From UKL13-2 sp043793345 (GTDB lineage Bacteria > Pseudomonadota > Gammaproteobacteria > Burkholderiales > Usitatibacteraceae), in the NCBI GenBank assembly GCA_043793345.1, contig JAYVXF010000101.1, forward strand, positions 1 to 6,969: a DNA stretch of 6,969 nt, given 5' to 3'. The position numbers were made by a program, and so were the translations under genes. The notes under the pieces are model-generated. The model was not told the origin of the DNA. It made no database searches and was given only the letters and a program-made list of their open reading frames with translations. This document shows positions 1 through 6,012 of the stretch, one piece after another; the first letter of the stretch is position 1, and each line of letters starts with the position of its first letter.

Positions 1-208
1 GTTCGCAATTATTACCGAGACGGTGTTTCAGTGGCCGGGTATGGGCCTGTTGTTTATTCAAGCGGTGCAATTCGCCGACATTCCGGTGATGGCAGCGTAC
101 CTGTGCCTGGTCGGCTTTATTTTTGTACTGATCAATCTGATTGTCGACATGCTGTATTACGTCGTTGATCCGCGCTTGCGCGCAGAGCGTTCAGGCGGGG
201 GGCACTAG
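1..208 (+). CDS. ABC peptide-type importer permease, DppB/OppB family, C-terminal end only
   Basis: The gene is cut by the left window edge; the reading frame starts at base 2 and ends at TAG 206-208, leaving about 68 residues. The visible part carries the typical end of DppB/OppB inner-membrane permeases: ETVFQWPGMG, then a hydrophobic last membrane segment (IPVMAAYLCLVGFIFVLINL), then the NLIVDMLYYVVDPRLR-type ending in which DPRLR is almost invariant. These proteins pair with a DppC-type partner to form the channel through which a peptide or similar small solute is imported. The next gene is that partner, on the same strand, separated by 165 bases made up almost wholly of a palindromic element. 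The stop codon lies inside the CTAG at the edge of that element, so the last residues (GGGH) may differ from the ancestral end. Family is secure; the substrate (peptide, nickel, glutathione or other) cannot be told from this part. Confidence 0.9.
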   Translation, partial: FAIITETVFQWPGMGLLFIQAVQFADIPVMAAYLCLVGFIFVLINLIVDMLYYVVDPRLRAERSGGGH

Positions 209-372
209 TGACCTGTAACAGTCAATTCGAAAGTGCCTTGCGTGCATGGACGGCCGGCTGCGGCGTTGCTCACCTTGCGAATACGCGATGGCTATTCGAC
301 GCGGCTCGCGTCTGGCATCCGGCTCGCCCACGCACGCCTTTCACTTCCGAATTGACTGTTACAGGCCACTAG
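205..372. mobile_element. MITE-like long inverted-repeat element between two permease genes
   Basis: Bases 209-235 and 342-368 are inverted repeats of 27 nt with 25 matches; each contains the core CCTGTAACAGTCAATTCG or its complement. Weaker pairing continues inward (GCGTGC at 240-245 against its complement, then GCCGG tracts) to a central stem CGAATA 278-283 / TATTCG 293-298 around a 9-nt loop, so nearly the whole unit could fold into one long hairpin. The unit is bordered by CTAG at 205-208 and 369-372, which could be a 4-bp target duplication, although CTAG is itself palindromic and may belong to the repeat. No transposase lies inside. It begins at the stop codon of the upstream permease and ends one base before the next ATG. 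A non-autonomous MITE or a large REP-type repeat fits; the family was not identified. Confidence 0.8.
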
Positions 373-373
373 C

Positions 374-1288
374 ATGCAAGACACAATGAAACGTTTCTTC
401 GACGGCGATGTATGGTGGAGCTTCAAACGCAATCCCCTCGTCATCATCGCGGCCATCACTGCGCTGATTTGTATCATCGGTGCAGCCTTCGCACCGTGGC
501 TGTCGCCACACAATCCGTTCGACCTGAAGACCATCAATCTGCTCGATGCCTTCACACCGCCTTCGTGGATTGCCAATGGTAAATCGCAATTCGTTTTCGG
601 CACCGACGATCAGGGCCGCGACGTGCTCTCGACCATCATGCACGGCTCGCGGGTCACGTTGCTGGTGGGCATTTCCGCTGTCATCCTGTCGATGATGATT
701 GGCATCACGCTGGGGCTCATCAGTGGCTATGTCGGCGGCAAGGTGGATGCATTCATCATGCGCATCGCCGACATCCAACTTTCATTTCCCGCCATCCTGA
801 TCGCGCTATTGATCGACGGCGTGGCACGCGCCGCTGTCGGCAAGGAATATCACGACCAGATCGCTGTCTACGTGCTGATTTTTGCCATCGCCGCATCCGG
901 CTGGGTGCAGTACGCACGCACCGTGCGCGGCTCAACGCTGGTCGAGCGCAACAAGGAATATGTACAAGCTGCGCGCGTGATCGGCCGCTCGAAATTAGCC
1001 ATCATGTTTTCGCATGTGCTGCCAAACGTGACGGGACCCGTACTGGTGTTGGCCACGCTGCACGTCGGTACCGCGATCCTCACCGAGGCGACATTGTCTT
1101 TTCTCGGCGTGGGTGTACCGCCGACGCAGCCGTCGCTGGGCACCTTGATCCGCATCGGTAATGATTTTCTGTTTTCCGGCGAATGGTGGATTACGGTATT
1201 TCCAGGGATTGCGCTGGTGGTGTTGGTGTTGTCGATCAATTTGCTTGGCGACTGGTTGCGCGATGCGCTCAATCCGAAGTTGCGTTAG
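374..1288 (+). CDS. ABC peptide-type importer permease, DppC/OppC family
   Basis: Complete 304-residue inner-membrane permease, a usual length for DppC/OppC. It has a cytoplasmic N-terminus (FKRNPLVIIAA, the OppC-N region), a first membrane segment around residues 22-42, the family hallmark GTDDQGRDVLS at 76-86, and further membrane segments near 95-118, 127-150, 162-180, 225-247 and 272-292. The EAA loop that docks on the ATPases is at about 195-218 (YVQAARVIG…HVLPN). It ends GDWLRDALNPKLR, the standard ending. It should dimerise with the DppB-type protein encoded upstream and be driven by the two ATPases downstream. ATG 374 is used here; ATG 386 in the same frame is an alternative. Neither has a clear Shine-Dalgarno sequence, because the bases just upstream belong to the inserted palindrome, so translation may be weaker or differently coupled than in relatives. 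The substrate is not determinable. Confidence 0.95.
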   Translation: MQDTMKRFFDGDVWWSFKRNPLVIIAAITALICIIGAAFAPWLSPHNPFDLKTINLLDAFTPPSWIANGKSQFVFGTDDQGRDVLSTIMHGSRVTLLVGISAVILSMMIGITLGLISGYVGGKVDAFIMRIADIQLSFPAILIALLIDGVARAAVGKEYHDQIAVYVLIFAIAASGWVQYARTVRGSTLVERNKEYVQAARVIGRSKLAIMFSHVLPNVTGPVLVLATLHVGTAILTEATLSFLGVGVPPTQPSLGTLIRIGNDFLFSGEWWITVFPGIALVVLVLSINLLGDWLRDALNPKLR

Positions 1289-1348
1289 CGTGATATTTAT
1301 TTTTGTTTGTGACTCAATCGATTGTTCTCGCGATCTCTGCGGTGGCGA

Positions 1349-1390
1349 CTCCTTCCCCCGCAATCGCGGGGGAAGGTTGGGATGGGGGAG
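1349..1390 (+). repeat. REP-like GC-rich hairpin repeat, copy A
   Basis: CCTTCCCCCGC (1351-1361) and its perfect complement (1366-1376) form an 11-bp stem with a 4-nt loop, followed by the tail TTGGGATGGGGGAG. The same unit recurs inverted at 1425-1466 and directly at 2512-2547. Repeats of this look are scattered between genes in many proteobacterial genomes. It lies in the 238-base gap between the DppC- and DppD-type genes and, if transcribed, could stall polymerase or protect the upstream mRNA end. Confidence 0.85.
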
Positions 1391-1424
1391 TGCCGGTAAC
1401 CGGATACTGCGCTCGACAAGTGCA

Positions 1425-1466
1425 TCGCCCCCATCCCAGCCTTCCCCCGTTGCCGGGGGAAGGAGC
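1425..1466 (-). repeat. REP-like GC-rich hairpin repeat, copy B (inverted)
   Basis: This is the inverse of copy A: CCCCCATCCCAGCC leads into a 10-bp perfect stem (1440-1449 with 1454-1463, loop TTGC). Copies A and B point toward each other across about 34 bases (1391-1424), a BIME-like pair, so the long arms can also pair with each other into one larger structure. Apart from this pair, the gap 1289-1526 shows only the ribosome binding site of the next gene. Confidence 0.85.
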
Positions 1467-1515
1467 AGATCGGTGGCCACGACGATGAGTCGAATTAAAT
1501 ACGCAGCATCTCAAT

Positions 1516-1519
1516 AGGA
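1516..1519 (+). promoter_or_regulatory. Ribosome binding site deciding a GTG start
   Basis: AGGA lies 7 bases before GTG 1527. It supports the GTG start of the DppD-type gene, since no in-frame ATG lies near the N-terminal end of the conserved ATPase domain. Confidence 0.6.
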
Positions 1520-1526
1520 TGATCAA

Positions 1527-2582
1527 GTGACGACACCACTGCTACAAGTCAAAAATCTGCGCATCGAATTCCCGACGCGCCGCGGCACGTTAACCGCAGT
1601 CGACGACATCAGCTTCGACATCGCCCCCGGTGAAGTGCTCGGCGTGGTCGGCGAATCGGGTGCCGGTAAATCATTGACTGGTGCCGCTGTCATCGGCCTG
1701 CTGGAGCCGCCGGGGCGCATCGCCAGCGGCGAGATTTTACTGAACGGTCGGCGCATCGACAATTTACCGTTCGAAGAAATGCGCAAAATTCGCGGCCGCG
1801 AAATCGGCGCAATTTTTCAGGATCCGTTGACTTCGTTAAATCCGCTGTACACCGTCGGTCGCCAGATCACCGAGACGATTGAGACGCATCTCAACGTATC
1901 CAAATCGGAAGCGCGTGAACGTGCGATCAAGCTGCTGATGGAGACCGGCATTCCGGCGGCGGAAAAACGCATCGATCATTATCCGCACCAGTTTTCCGGC
2001 GGCATGCGCCAGCGCGTGGTGATTTCGTTAGCCCTTGCTGCACAACCGAAGCTCATCATTGCCGACGAGCCGACGACGGCTCTTGACGTGTCCATTCAGG
2101 CGCAGATCATCACGCTCTTAAAAAAACTTTGCAGCGACCACGGCACCTCGATCATGCTCATTACGCACGACATGGGCGTGATTGCCGAAACGGCTGATCG
2201 CGTAGCGGTGATGTACGCGGGCCGCATCGCCGAGATCGGCCCCGTTTCCGAAGTGATCCACCATCCGCAACACCCGTATACGGTGGGTCTCATGGGTGCG
2301 ATCCCCAGCGTCGGCGATGAAGTCGAGCGCCTGACGCAAATCGACGGCGCAATGCCGCGCCTGACCGCGATTCCAAAAGGCTGCGCATTTAATCCGCGCT
2401 GTACGCGCGTCAACGATGTGCCTGACGGTCGCTGCATGCGCGAGCGTCCCAATCTGCTGCCCGCCGGGAAAACCGAAGCCGCCTGCTGGCTGCACGCCCT
2501 CCAAACGAAGACTCCTTCCCCCTCGCAGGGGGAAGGTCGGGATGGGGTCAGTTCGCCAGAGACCACGGGTGTGCCCGCATGA
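1527..2582 (+). CDS. ABC peptide-type importer ATPase, DppD/OppD family
   Basis: Cytoplasmic ATPase of 351 residues, one of the two nucleotide-binding subunits of the importer. Motifs seen: Walker A GESGAGKS at 42-49, Q-loop Q98 in IFQDPLTSLNP, signature FSGGMRQR at 156-163, Walker B LIIADE at 176-181 and H-loop H214 in LITHD. The C-terminal oligopeptide-transporter extension (oligo_HPY type, HHPQHPYTVGLMGAIP at 245-260) is followed by C286, C292, C303 and C320, a four-cysteine arrangement that in some relatives binds an iron-sulfur cluster. All key residues are present. The conserved protein ends around residue 325 (CWLHALQ). The last ~25 residues, with PSPSQGEGRDG, are the translation of a REP-like repeat (2512-2547), giving an acquired tail. 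The start is GTG with AGGA 7 bases upstream. The stop overlaps the next start (ATGA), implying coupled translation. Confidence 0.95.
   Translation: MTTPLLQVKNLRIEFPTRRGTLTAVDDISFDIAPGEVLGVVGESGAGKSLTGAAVIGLLEPPGRIASGEILLNGRRIDNLPFEEMRKIRGREIGAIFQDPLTSLNPLYTVGRQITETIETHLNVSKSEARERAIKLLMETGIPAAEKRIDHYPHQFSGGMRQRVVISLALAAQPKLIIADEPTTALDVSIQAQIITLLKKLCSDHGTSIMLITHDMGVIAETADRVAVMYAGRIAEIGPVSEVIHHPQHPYTVGLMGAIPSVGDEVERLTQIDGAMPRLTAIPKGCAFNPRCTRVNDVPDGRCMRERPNLLPAGKTEAACWLHALQTKTPSPSQGEGRDGVSSPETTGVPA
2512..2547 (+). repeat. REP-like GC-rich hairpin repeat, copy C, inside coding sequence
   Basis: CCTTCCCCC (2514-2522) pairs perfectly with 2528-2536 over a 5-nt loop, followed by TCGGGATGGGG. It matches copy A in stem and tail but is truncated at the right. 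It lies within the 3' end of the DppD-type gene in an open frame and adds the residues TPSPSQGEGRDG to the protein. Confidence 0.85.
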
Positions 2583-3604
2583 ACACCACACCGTCAAAAA
2601 TCCTCCTCGAGGTGCGCGACGTGGCGCGCGAATTCGATGTCTCCAAGCCGTGGCTGAACCGCGTGCTCGAAGGCCAGCCCGAACAAATTTTGAAAGCGGT
2701 CGACGGCATCAGCTTCACCATCAATCGCGGTGAAACTTTATCTCTCGTCGGCGAATCGGGCTGCGGCAAATCCACCGTCGCGCGTGTGATCTGCGGCCTC
2801 TACAAGCCAACACGTGGCGCGGTGATTTTCGACGGCGTCGATATGGCAAAGGCGCAGGGGGCCGAGCTGCAAAATCTGCGCAAACGCTTTCAGATGATTT
2901 TTCAGGATCCGTACGCCAGCCTGAATCCGCGCTGGCGCGTCGGCAAAATTGTCGCCGAGCCGATCCTTTCGCATCACCTCATCAAGGATTCGGTCGCGTT
3001 GAAAAAACGCGTCGACGAATTACTCACGCAAGTCGGTCTCTCGCCGCTCGACGCAGAAAAATTCCCGCACGAATTTTCCGGTGGCCAGCGCCAGCGCATT
3101 TCGATTGCTCGTGCGCTTTCTTCCAATCCGGAATTTCTGGTCTGCGACGAGCCGACCTCGGCACTCGATGTGTCGGTGCAGGCGCAGATTCTGAATCTGA
3201 TGAAAGACCTGCAACGCGAATTCGGCCTCACCTATCTTTTCATCTCGCACAACCTTGCCGTGGTCTCGCACATCTCCACCCGCGTCGGCGTCATGTATCT
3301 CGGCCGCCTCGTCGAGGTCGCCGAAACCAGGCGCATTTTCCAGCGCCCGTTGCACCCGTACACGCAGATGCTGCAGTCCGCCATTCCCGATTTGAAAATG
3401 ACCGGCAAGCAACGCACGCCCATCGCCGGCGAAGTTCCCAATCCCCTCGACCCGCCGACCGGCTGCGCGTTTCATCCGCGTTGTCCGTATGCGTTCGAGC
3501 GTTGCAAAGTCGAGCGACCGCTCTTGATCGATCACGCAGATGGTGGTCAGGTGGCCTGCCACGCGGTGGAAGAGAAGCGGATTCCGATTCGGTTGGCGGC
3601 GTAA
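2579..3604 (+). CDS. ABC peptide-type importer ATPase, DppF/OppF family
   Basis: Cytoplasmic ATPase of 341 residues that pairs with the DppD-type subunit. Motifs seen: Walker A GESGCGKS at 58-65, Q-loop Q109 in IFQDPYASLNPR, signature FSGGQRQR at 166-173, Walker B FLVCDE at 186-191 and H-loop H224 in FISHN. The C-terminal peptide-transporter extension starts near RPLHPYTQMLQSAIP (256-270) and carries C296, C302, C309 and C327, again a four-cysteine set. An insertion after the first strand (VSKPWLNRVLEGQPEQILKAV) is usual for the DppF/OppF branch and separates it from DppD. The ATG at 2579 overlaps the previous stop by four bases, so the two ATPases are probably made in a coupled, near-equal ratio. 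It is the last gene of the operon; a hairpin follows 18 bases after its stop codon. Confidence 0.95.
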   Translation: MNTTPSKILLEVRDVAREFDVSKPWLNRVLEGQPEQILKAVDGISFTINRGETLSLVGESGCGKSTVARVICGLYKPTRGAVIFDGVDMAKAQGAELQNLRKRFQMIFQDPYASLNPRWRVGKIVAEPILSHHLIKDSVALKKRVDELLTQVGLSPLDAEKFPHEFSGGQRQRISIARALSSNPEFLVCDEPTSALDVSVQAQILNLMKDLQREFGLTYLFISHNLAVVSHISTRVGVMYLGRLVEVAETRRIFQRPLHPYTQMLQSAIPDLKMTGKQRTPIAGEVPNPLDPPTGCAFHPRCPYAFERCKVERPLLIDHADGGQVACHAVEEKRIPIRLAA

Positions 3605-3621
3605 TTTACCCCGCAAAAATC

Positions 3622-3654
3622 CCTGAAACACTAGCATTGGTGCGGTGTTTCAGG
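3622..3654 (+). terminator. Candidate terminator hairpin after the ABC operon
   Basis: CCTGAAACAC (3622-3631) and GTGTTTCAGG (3645-3654) form a perfect 10-bp stem with a 13-nt loop, 18 bases after the last ATPase stop codon. Position fits an operon end. There is no run of T after the stem (CATTTATGG follows), so it is not a textbook intrinsic terminator; it may act in both directions weakly or only stabilise the mRNA end. Confidence 0.55.
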
Positions 3655-3734
3655 CATTTATGGCCTGTGAGGCGCTCCGGTGCTTGAGATTGATACTGTT
3701 GTGCGGAGCGCATTGCACGTATTACAGAAACCGC

Positions 3735-3763
3735 TTGAAGCACTTCCGGCGCACCCCTACACT
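3735..3763 (+). promoter_or_regulatory. Candidate sigma70 promoter for a leaderless small gene
   Basis: TTGAAG (3735-3740) and TACACT (3758-3763) are separated by exactly 17 bases and match 4 of 6 positions each of the -35 and -10 consensus. Transcription would be expected to start about 7 bases later, at the A of ATG 3770, giving a leaderless message. No Shine-Dalgarno sequence is visible before that ATG, which agrees with this reading. Single-site predictions of this strength often arise by chance. Confidence 0.35.
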
Positions 3764-3769
3764 ACGAAT

Positions 3770-3973
3770 ATGAAAATTGTCGGCAACGCCAACCGCCACG
3801 AAATCGAGCTGAACCCACAGGAAGCGTGGCGACGCGCGCGCCGCATGGACGCGATGTTTCAATCGCTGTATCCGCCCCGCCCACGCGGTGTGACGCGCGC
3901 AACGCACGTGGAGTTTCAACGCCGCGATGAAGCCCGCATGCTTGAAATTGCGCGGCGACTAAATCCCTCATGA
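3770..3973 (+). CDS. Small hypothetical protein, 67 residues
   Basis: I do not recognise this family. From ATG 3770 it encodes a basic, mostly helical, soluble 67-residue protein beginning MKIVGNANRHEIELNPQEAW, followed by RRARRMDAMFQSLYPPRPRG and a charged C-terminal helix (EFQRRDEARMLEIARRL). There is no signal peptide, membrane segment or cysteine. GTG 3680 in the same frame would add 30 residues and has GAGG 7 bases upstream (3669-3672), so the longer form is possible. I prefer ATG 3770 because the added stretch looks like untranslated DNA and a promoter-like sequence ends just before 3770. The stop overlaps the start of the next tiny ORF as ATGA. High arginine content and GC-rich codons match the ABC operon rather than the TIR gene, so this is probably native to the locus. 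Confidence 0.55.
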   Translation: MKIVGNANRHEIELNPQEAWRRARRMDAMFQSLYPPRPRGVTRATHVEFQRRDEARMLEIARRLNPS

Positions 3974-4027
3974 GTACGCCCGATCCGCTTTCGCGCCTGT
4001 TTGCGGCTCTGCAAAGTGATGCGTTGG

Positions 4028-4052
4028 AAAACAATTGTCGCCGACCCCTTTT
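4028..4052 (-). repeat. RAYT-end-like 25-nt repeat, left copy (inverted)
   Basis: Read on the minus strand it starts AAAAGGGGTC and ends CAATTGTTTT, matching the sequence at 6078-6102 in 22 of 25 positions; the three differences are all in the middle five bases. Similarity stops at both edges. It is the left border of the stretch holding the TIR gene and lies within the short ORF 3970-4086. Confidence 0.8.
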
Positions 4053-4073
4053 ATTCCAAACTTGGCTGTTTGC

Positions 4074-4080
4074 AGGGTGG
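4074..4080 (+). promoter_or_regulatory. Ribosome binding site deciding the start of the TIR gene
   Basis: AGGGTGG lies 5 bases before ATG 4086. It selects this ATG over the in-frame TTG at 4035, whose first codons would run through the 25-nt repeat and add 17 residues that do not belong to the TIR fold. Confidence 0.65.
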
Positions 4081-4085
4081 AAATA

Positions 4086-5924
4086 ATGTCAGCGGATCGT
4101 GCAATTTTTATTTCATACGCGTCACAGGATAACCATGCAGCCCGTCGTATCAGTAACGCGTTGAGTGCCGCCGGACTTGTGGTGTGGTTCGACCAAAATG
4201 AATTGCGCGGCGGCGACGTGTGGGACGCATCGATCCGAAGACAGATCAAGGAGTGCGCCCTGTTTGTACCTATTGTCTCTGCCAATACCCAAGAGCGCGA
4301 GGAGGGCTACTTCCGGCTTGAATGGAGGCTTGCAGTAGATCGTTCGCAACTGATGGTTGACGACAAGGCGTTCTTCTTACCAGTTATTATTGATGAAACG
4401 AAAGAGTCTGAAGCGCGCGTACCCGAAAAATTTCGTGAACGACAGTGGTCGCGACTGACCGACGAAGGCGCGTTAGCGAAATTTGTCGAGCGGACATACG
4501 AAATCCTCCACCCGCAACGCGTAGATGCTACACCTGCCATTGCCAGTACGAGTTTCCCGCAGAGAACAGATGTGCGCCCCTCGCCAACCAGCGTCAATCG
4601 TCGGCCGTGGATCATCGGGGCATCGCTCATCGTTTTTGCAGGAATTGCTGCAGGCGGGTGGCTCTCGACGCGTCACGACGCAATGATTCCGGCCAACAGG
4701 GCTACCGTTGTTCCCTATTCCGCGCAAGACTTAAGAATGAGTTTTGCGGTGTTGCCGCTTTCAGCCCCGGATAATGACAAGGCAGCAATTGCCTTTGCCG
4801 ATGAAGTGACCGAGACTCTCCTCAAGCGGCTTGCAAGTTTTGAGCCGGGGAGAATCGTATCCCGCGATAGTGTGGAGGCAGCGCTCAAGAAGCATGCGTC
4901 CTCAAGAGAAATAGGTGCCGCCCTCAATGTACATTTTCTGCTTCGTGGTACCGTAAGACGCGTGGGCGATGCCTACAATGTGACCGTTTCAATCATTGAC
5001 ACGGAGGCAGATCGCGTTCTTGGCACCAGTGATTTCAGTTGGCCCGTCGGAAAAGTACTAGGTATGTACAGCTCACAATTCTTCAAGGCGTATGGAATCC
5101 TGACAGGTATGGCATTCCAAGTTGAGCTTGCGCACACCAAGAGTAAGAGGTTTGAAGTCCTTGATGCTCGTGACCTTTCTTACTTGGCAAACGCTGCATG
5201 GAGCTACGACAAGAAAAGCTACGATGTCGTCATGCCACTGTTGCGGCGCGCGCTTGCGCTCGCACCAAACGACAAGCTGGCACTACTGCTGACGATACAA
5301 GTAAATTTGTGTGAATGCCGGAATTCGTGGTCGGCAGATCTAGAGCTGTTGGAGCAAGAGAAAATTGCTGCGGAAGCGATTGAAAGATATTTGGTCCATT
5401 ATCCAAACAATCGCCTCATTACTCTGTCAAAGGTCAATTTGTACGTTTTGCATGGCCGCTTTGAAGATGCTCTCGTGCTGGTCGATCGCATGCTGGAACA
5501 AATTCCCGGGGACCCCTATCTCCTTACGGCAAAAGCGTTGAATTATTTCAAGTTAGGCAGGCTGAAGGAAGCACTGGCTCTGATCGACGAATCGCTGCAC
5601 GAGGATTCGTCGGCGCGGTCGATGTCACTTGCCGCAGCAATTCACTTTGTCCTCGGCCAGAACGCCGAAGCGGCTGAACTGGCGCGAACAAGTGCAGCGT
5701 TAATGCCGCTTCGTGTCGCTTCGGAAGTACGCCTCATTCAGGTGGCGGCCGAAGCGAATCTGGGTCGAGTACAGCGGGCGAAGGCGACCTTCACTGATTT
5801 CATCATGACGGCGCCAAAAGTGAACAATATTTCCTCAATAAAAAAATGGATGGGTCCTCATGCGGATCTAGCTGGATACGAAATGTTTTACGAGGGTCTT
5901 CGCAAGGCCGGGGTGCCGGAGTAA
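4086..5924 (+). CDS. TIR domain - membrane anchor - TolB-N/FlgO-like - TPR protein
   Basis: Predicted 612-residue protein from ATG 4086. Residues 5-143 form a TIR domain: IFISYASQD (7-15), a BB-loop-like WFDQNELRGGDVW (34-46), CALFVPIVSAN (57-67) and GYFRLEW (74-80), whose E79 is where NAD-cleaving TIR enzymes carry the catalytic glutamate. A proline/serine linker leads to one membrane segment (174-193) preceded by NRR, so TIR should be cytoplasmic and the rest periplasmic. Residues 217-320 (FAVLPLSAPD, ADEVTETLLKRLA, LRGTVRRVGDAYNVTVSIID) resemble the TolB-N/FlgO-like domain that in many proteobacterial proteins links a signalling head, such as an adenylate cyclase or winged helix, to TPRs. 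Residues ~365-605 are TPR-like; the ending GLRKAGVPE is also typical of that cyclase-like group. Codon choice looks more A+T-rich than the ABC genes, suggesting transfer. Domain calls are strong; the function (NAD depletion, signalling or defence) is inferred. Confidence 0.85.
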   Translation: MSADRAIFISYASQDNHAARRISNALSAAGLVVWFDQNELRGGDVWDASIRRQIKECALFVPIVSANTQEREEGYFRLEWRLAVDRSQLMVDDKAFFLPVIIDETKESEARVPEKFRERQWSRLTDEGALAKFVERTYEILHPQRVDATPAIASTSFPQRTDVRPSPTSVNRRPWIIGASLIVFAGIAAGGWLSTRHDAMIPANRATVVPYSAQDLRMSFAVLPLSAPDNDKAAIAFADEVTETLLKRLASFEPGRIVSRDSVEAALKKHASSREIGAALNVHFLLRGTVRRVGDAYNVTVSIIDTEADRVLGTSDFSWPVGKVLGMYSSQFFKAYGILTGMAFQVELAHTKSKRFEVLDARDLSYLANAAWSYDKKSYDVVMPLLRRALALAPNDKLALLLTIQVNLCECRNSWSADLELLEQEKIAAEAIERYLVHYPNNRLITLSKVNLYVLHGRFEDALVLVDRMLEQIPGDPYLLTAKALNYFKLGRLKEALALIDESLHEDSSARSMSLAAAIHFVLGQNAEAAELARTSAALMPLRVASEVRLIQVAAEANLGRVQRAKATFTDFIMTAPKVNNISSIKKWMGPHADLAGYEMFYEGLRKAGVPE

Positions 5925-5966
5925 TGGAGTTGTTCCCGCCAACGGTATTGTCAGGTTGAATACGCT

Positions 5967-5977
5967 GGGGTCAGTGT
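5967..5977 (+). repeat. GGGGTCAGTGT motif, RAYT-end-like
   Basis: This 11-nt motif is identical to bases 6082-6092 inside the right copy of the 25-nt repeat and in the same orientation. It sits in the 194-base gap 5925-6118, between the TIR gene and the transposase. What follows (AAACATTC) differs, so it is a partial or diverged end. Confidence 0.55.
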
Positions 5978-6012
5978 AAACATTCTTTCAGCTTGTAGGA
6001 ATTTCAAATAAT

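Larger units (their letters stand above)
3970..4086 (+). pseudogene. Very short ORF, probably a gene truncated by inserted DNA
   Basis: ATG 3970 overlaps the preceding stop (ATGA), an arrangement typical of a real downstream gene in an operon. It encodes MSTPDPLSRLFAALQSDALE and then, from base 4028, continues through a 25-nt repeat and a few more codons to TAA 4084-4086, 38 residues in all. The first ~19 codons have the look of the neighbouring native genes; the rest is repeat and foreign sequence. The simplest reading is that the 5' end of a native gene remains and its body was displaced. No continuation of it was found after the transposase. Alternatively it is a short coupling peptide, since its stop overlaps the start of the TIR gene by one base (TAATG). 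Confidence 0.4.

Noticed and set aside
245..388. Small + strand ORF inside the palindromic element
   Set aside because: It is formed by repeat sequence, has no ribosome site and runs past the start of the DppC-type gene in another frame; more likely an accidental reading frame.
995..1526. Several overlapping ORFs on both strands around the REP-like pair
   Set aside because: They translate the repeats (SPAIAGEGWDGG-like strings) or lie antisense to the permease; no protein-like character outside the repeat.
2096..2597. Long antisense ORFs over the DppD-type gene
   Set aside because: They are shadow frames of a strongly supported ATPase gene in GC-rich DNA; no recognisable motifs or starts.
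3020..3637. 205-codon antisense ORF over the DppF-type gene
   Set aside because: It is the complement of conserved ATPase coding sequence and has no family features of its own.
4035..4085. TTG start giving a longer TIR protein
   Set aside because: The added 17 residues are encoded by the 25-nt repeat and its flank; ATG 4086 has AGGGTGG 5 bases upstream and starts just before the first TIR strand.
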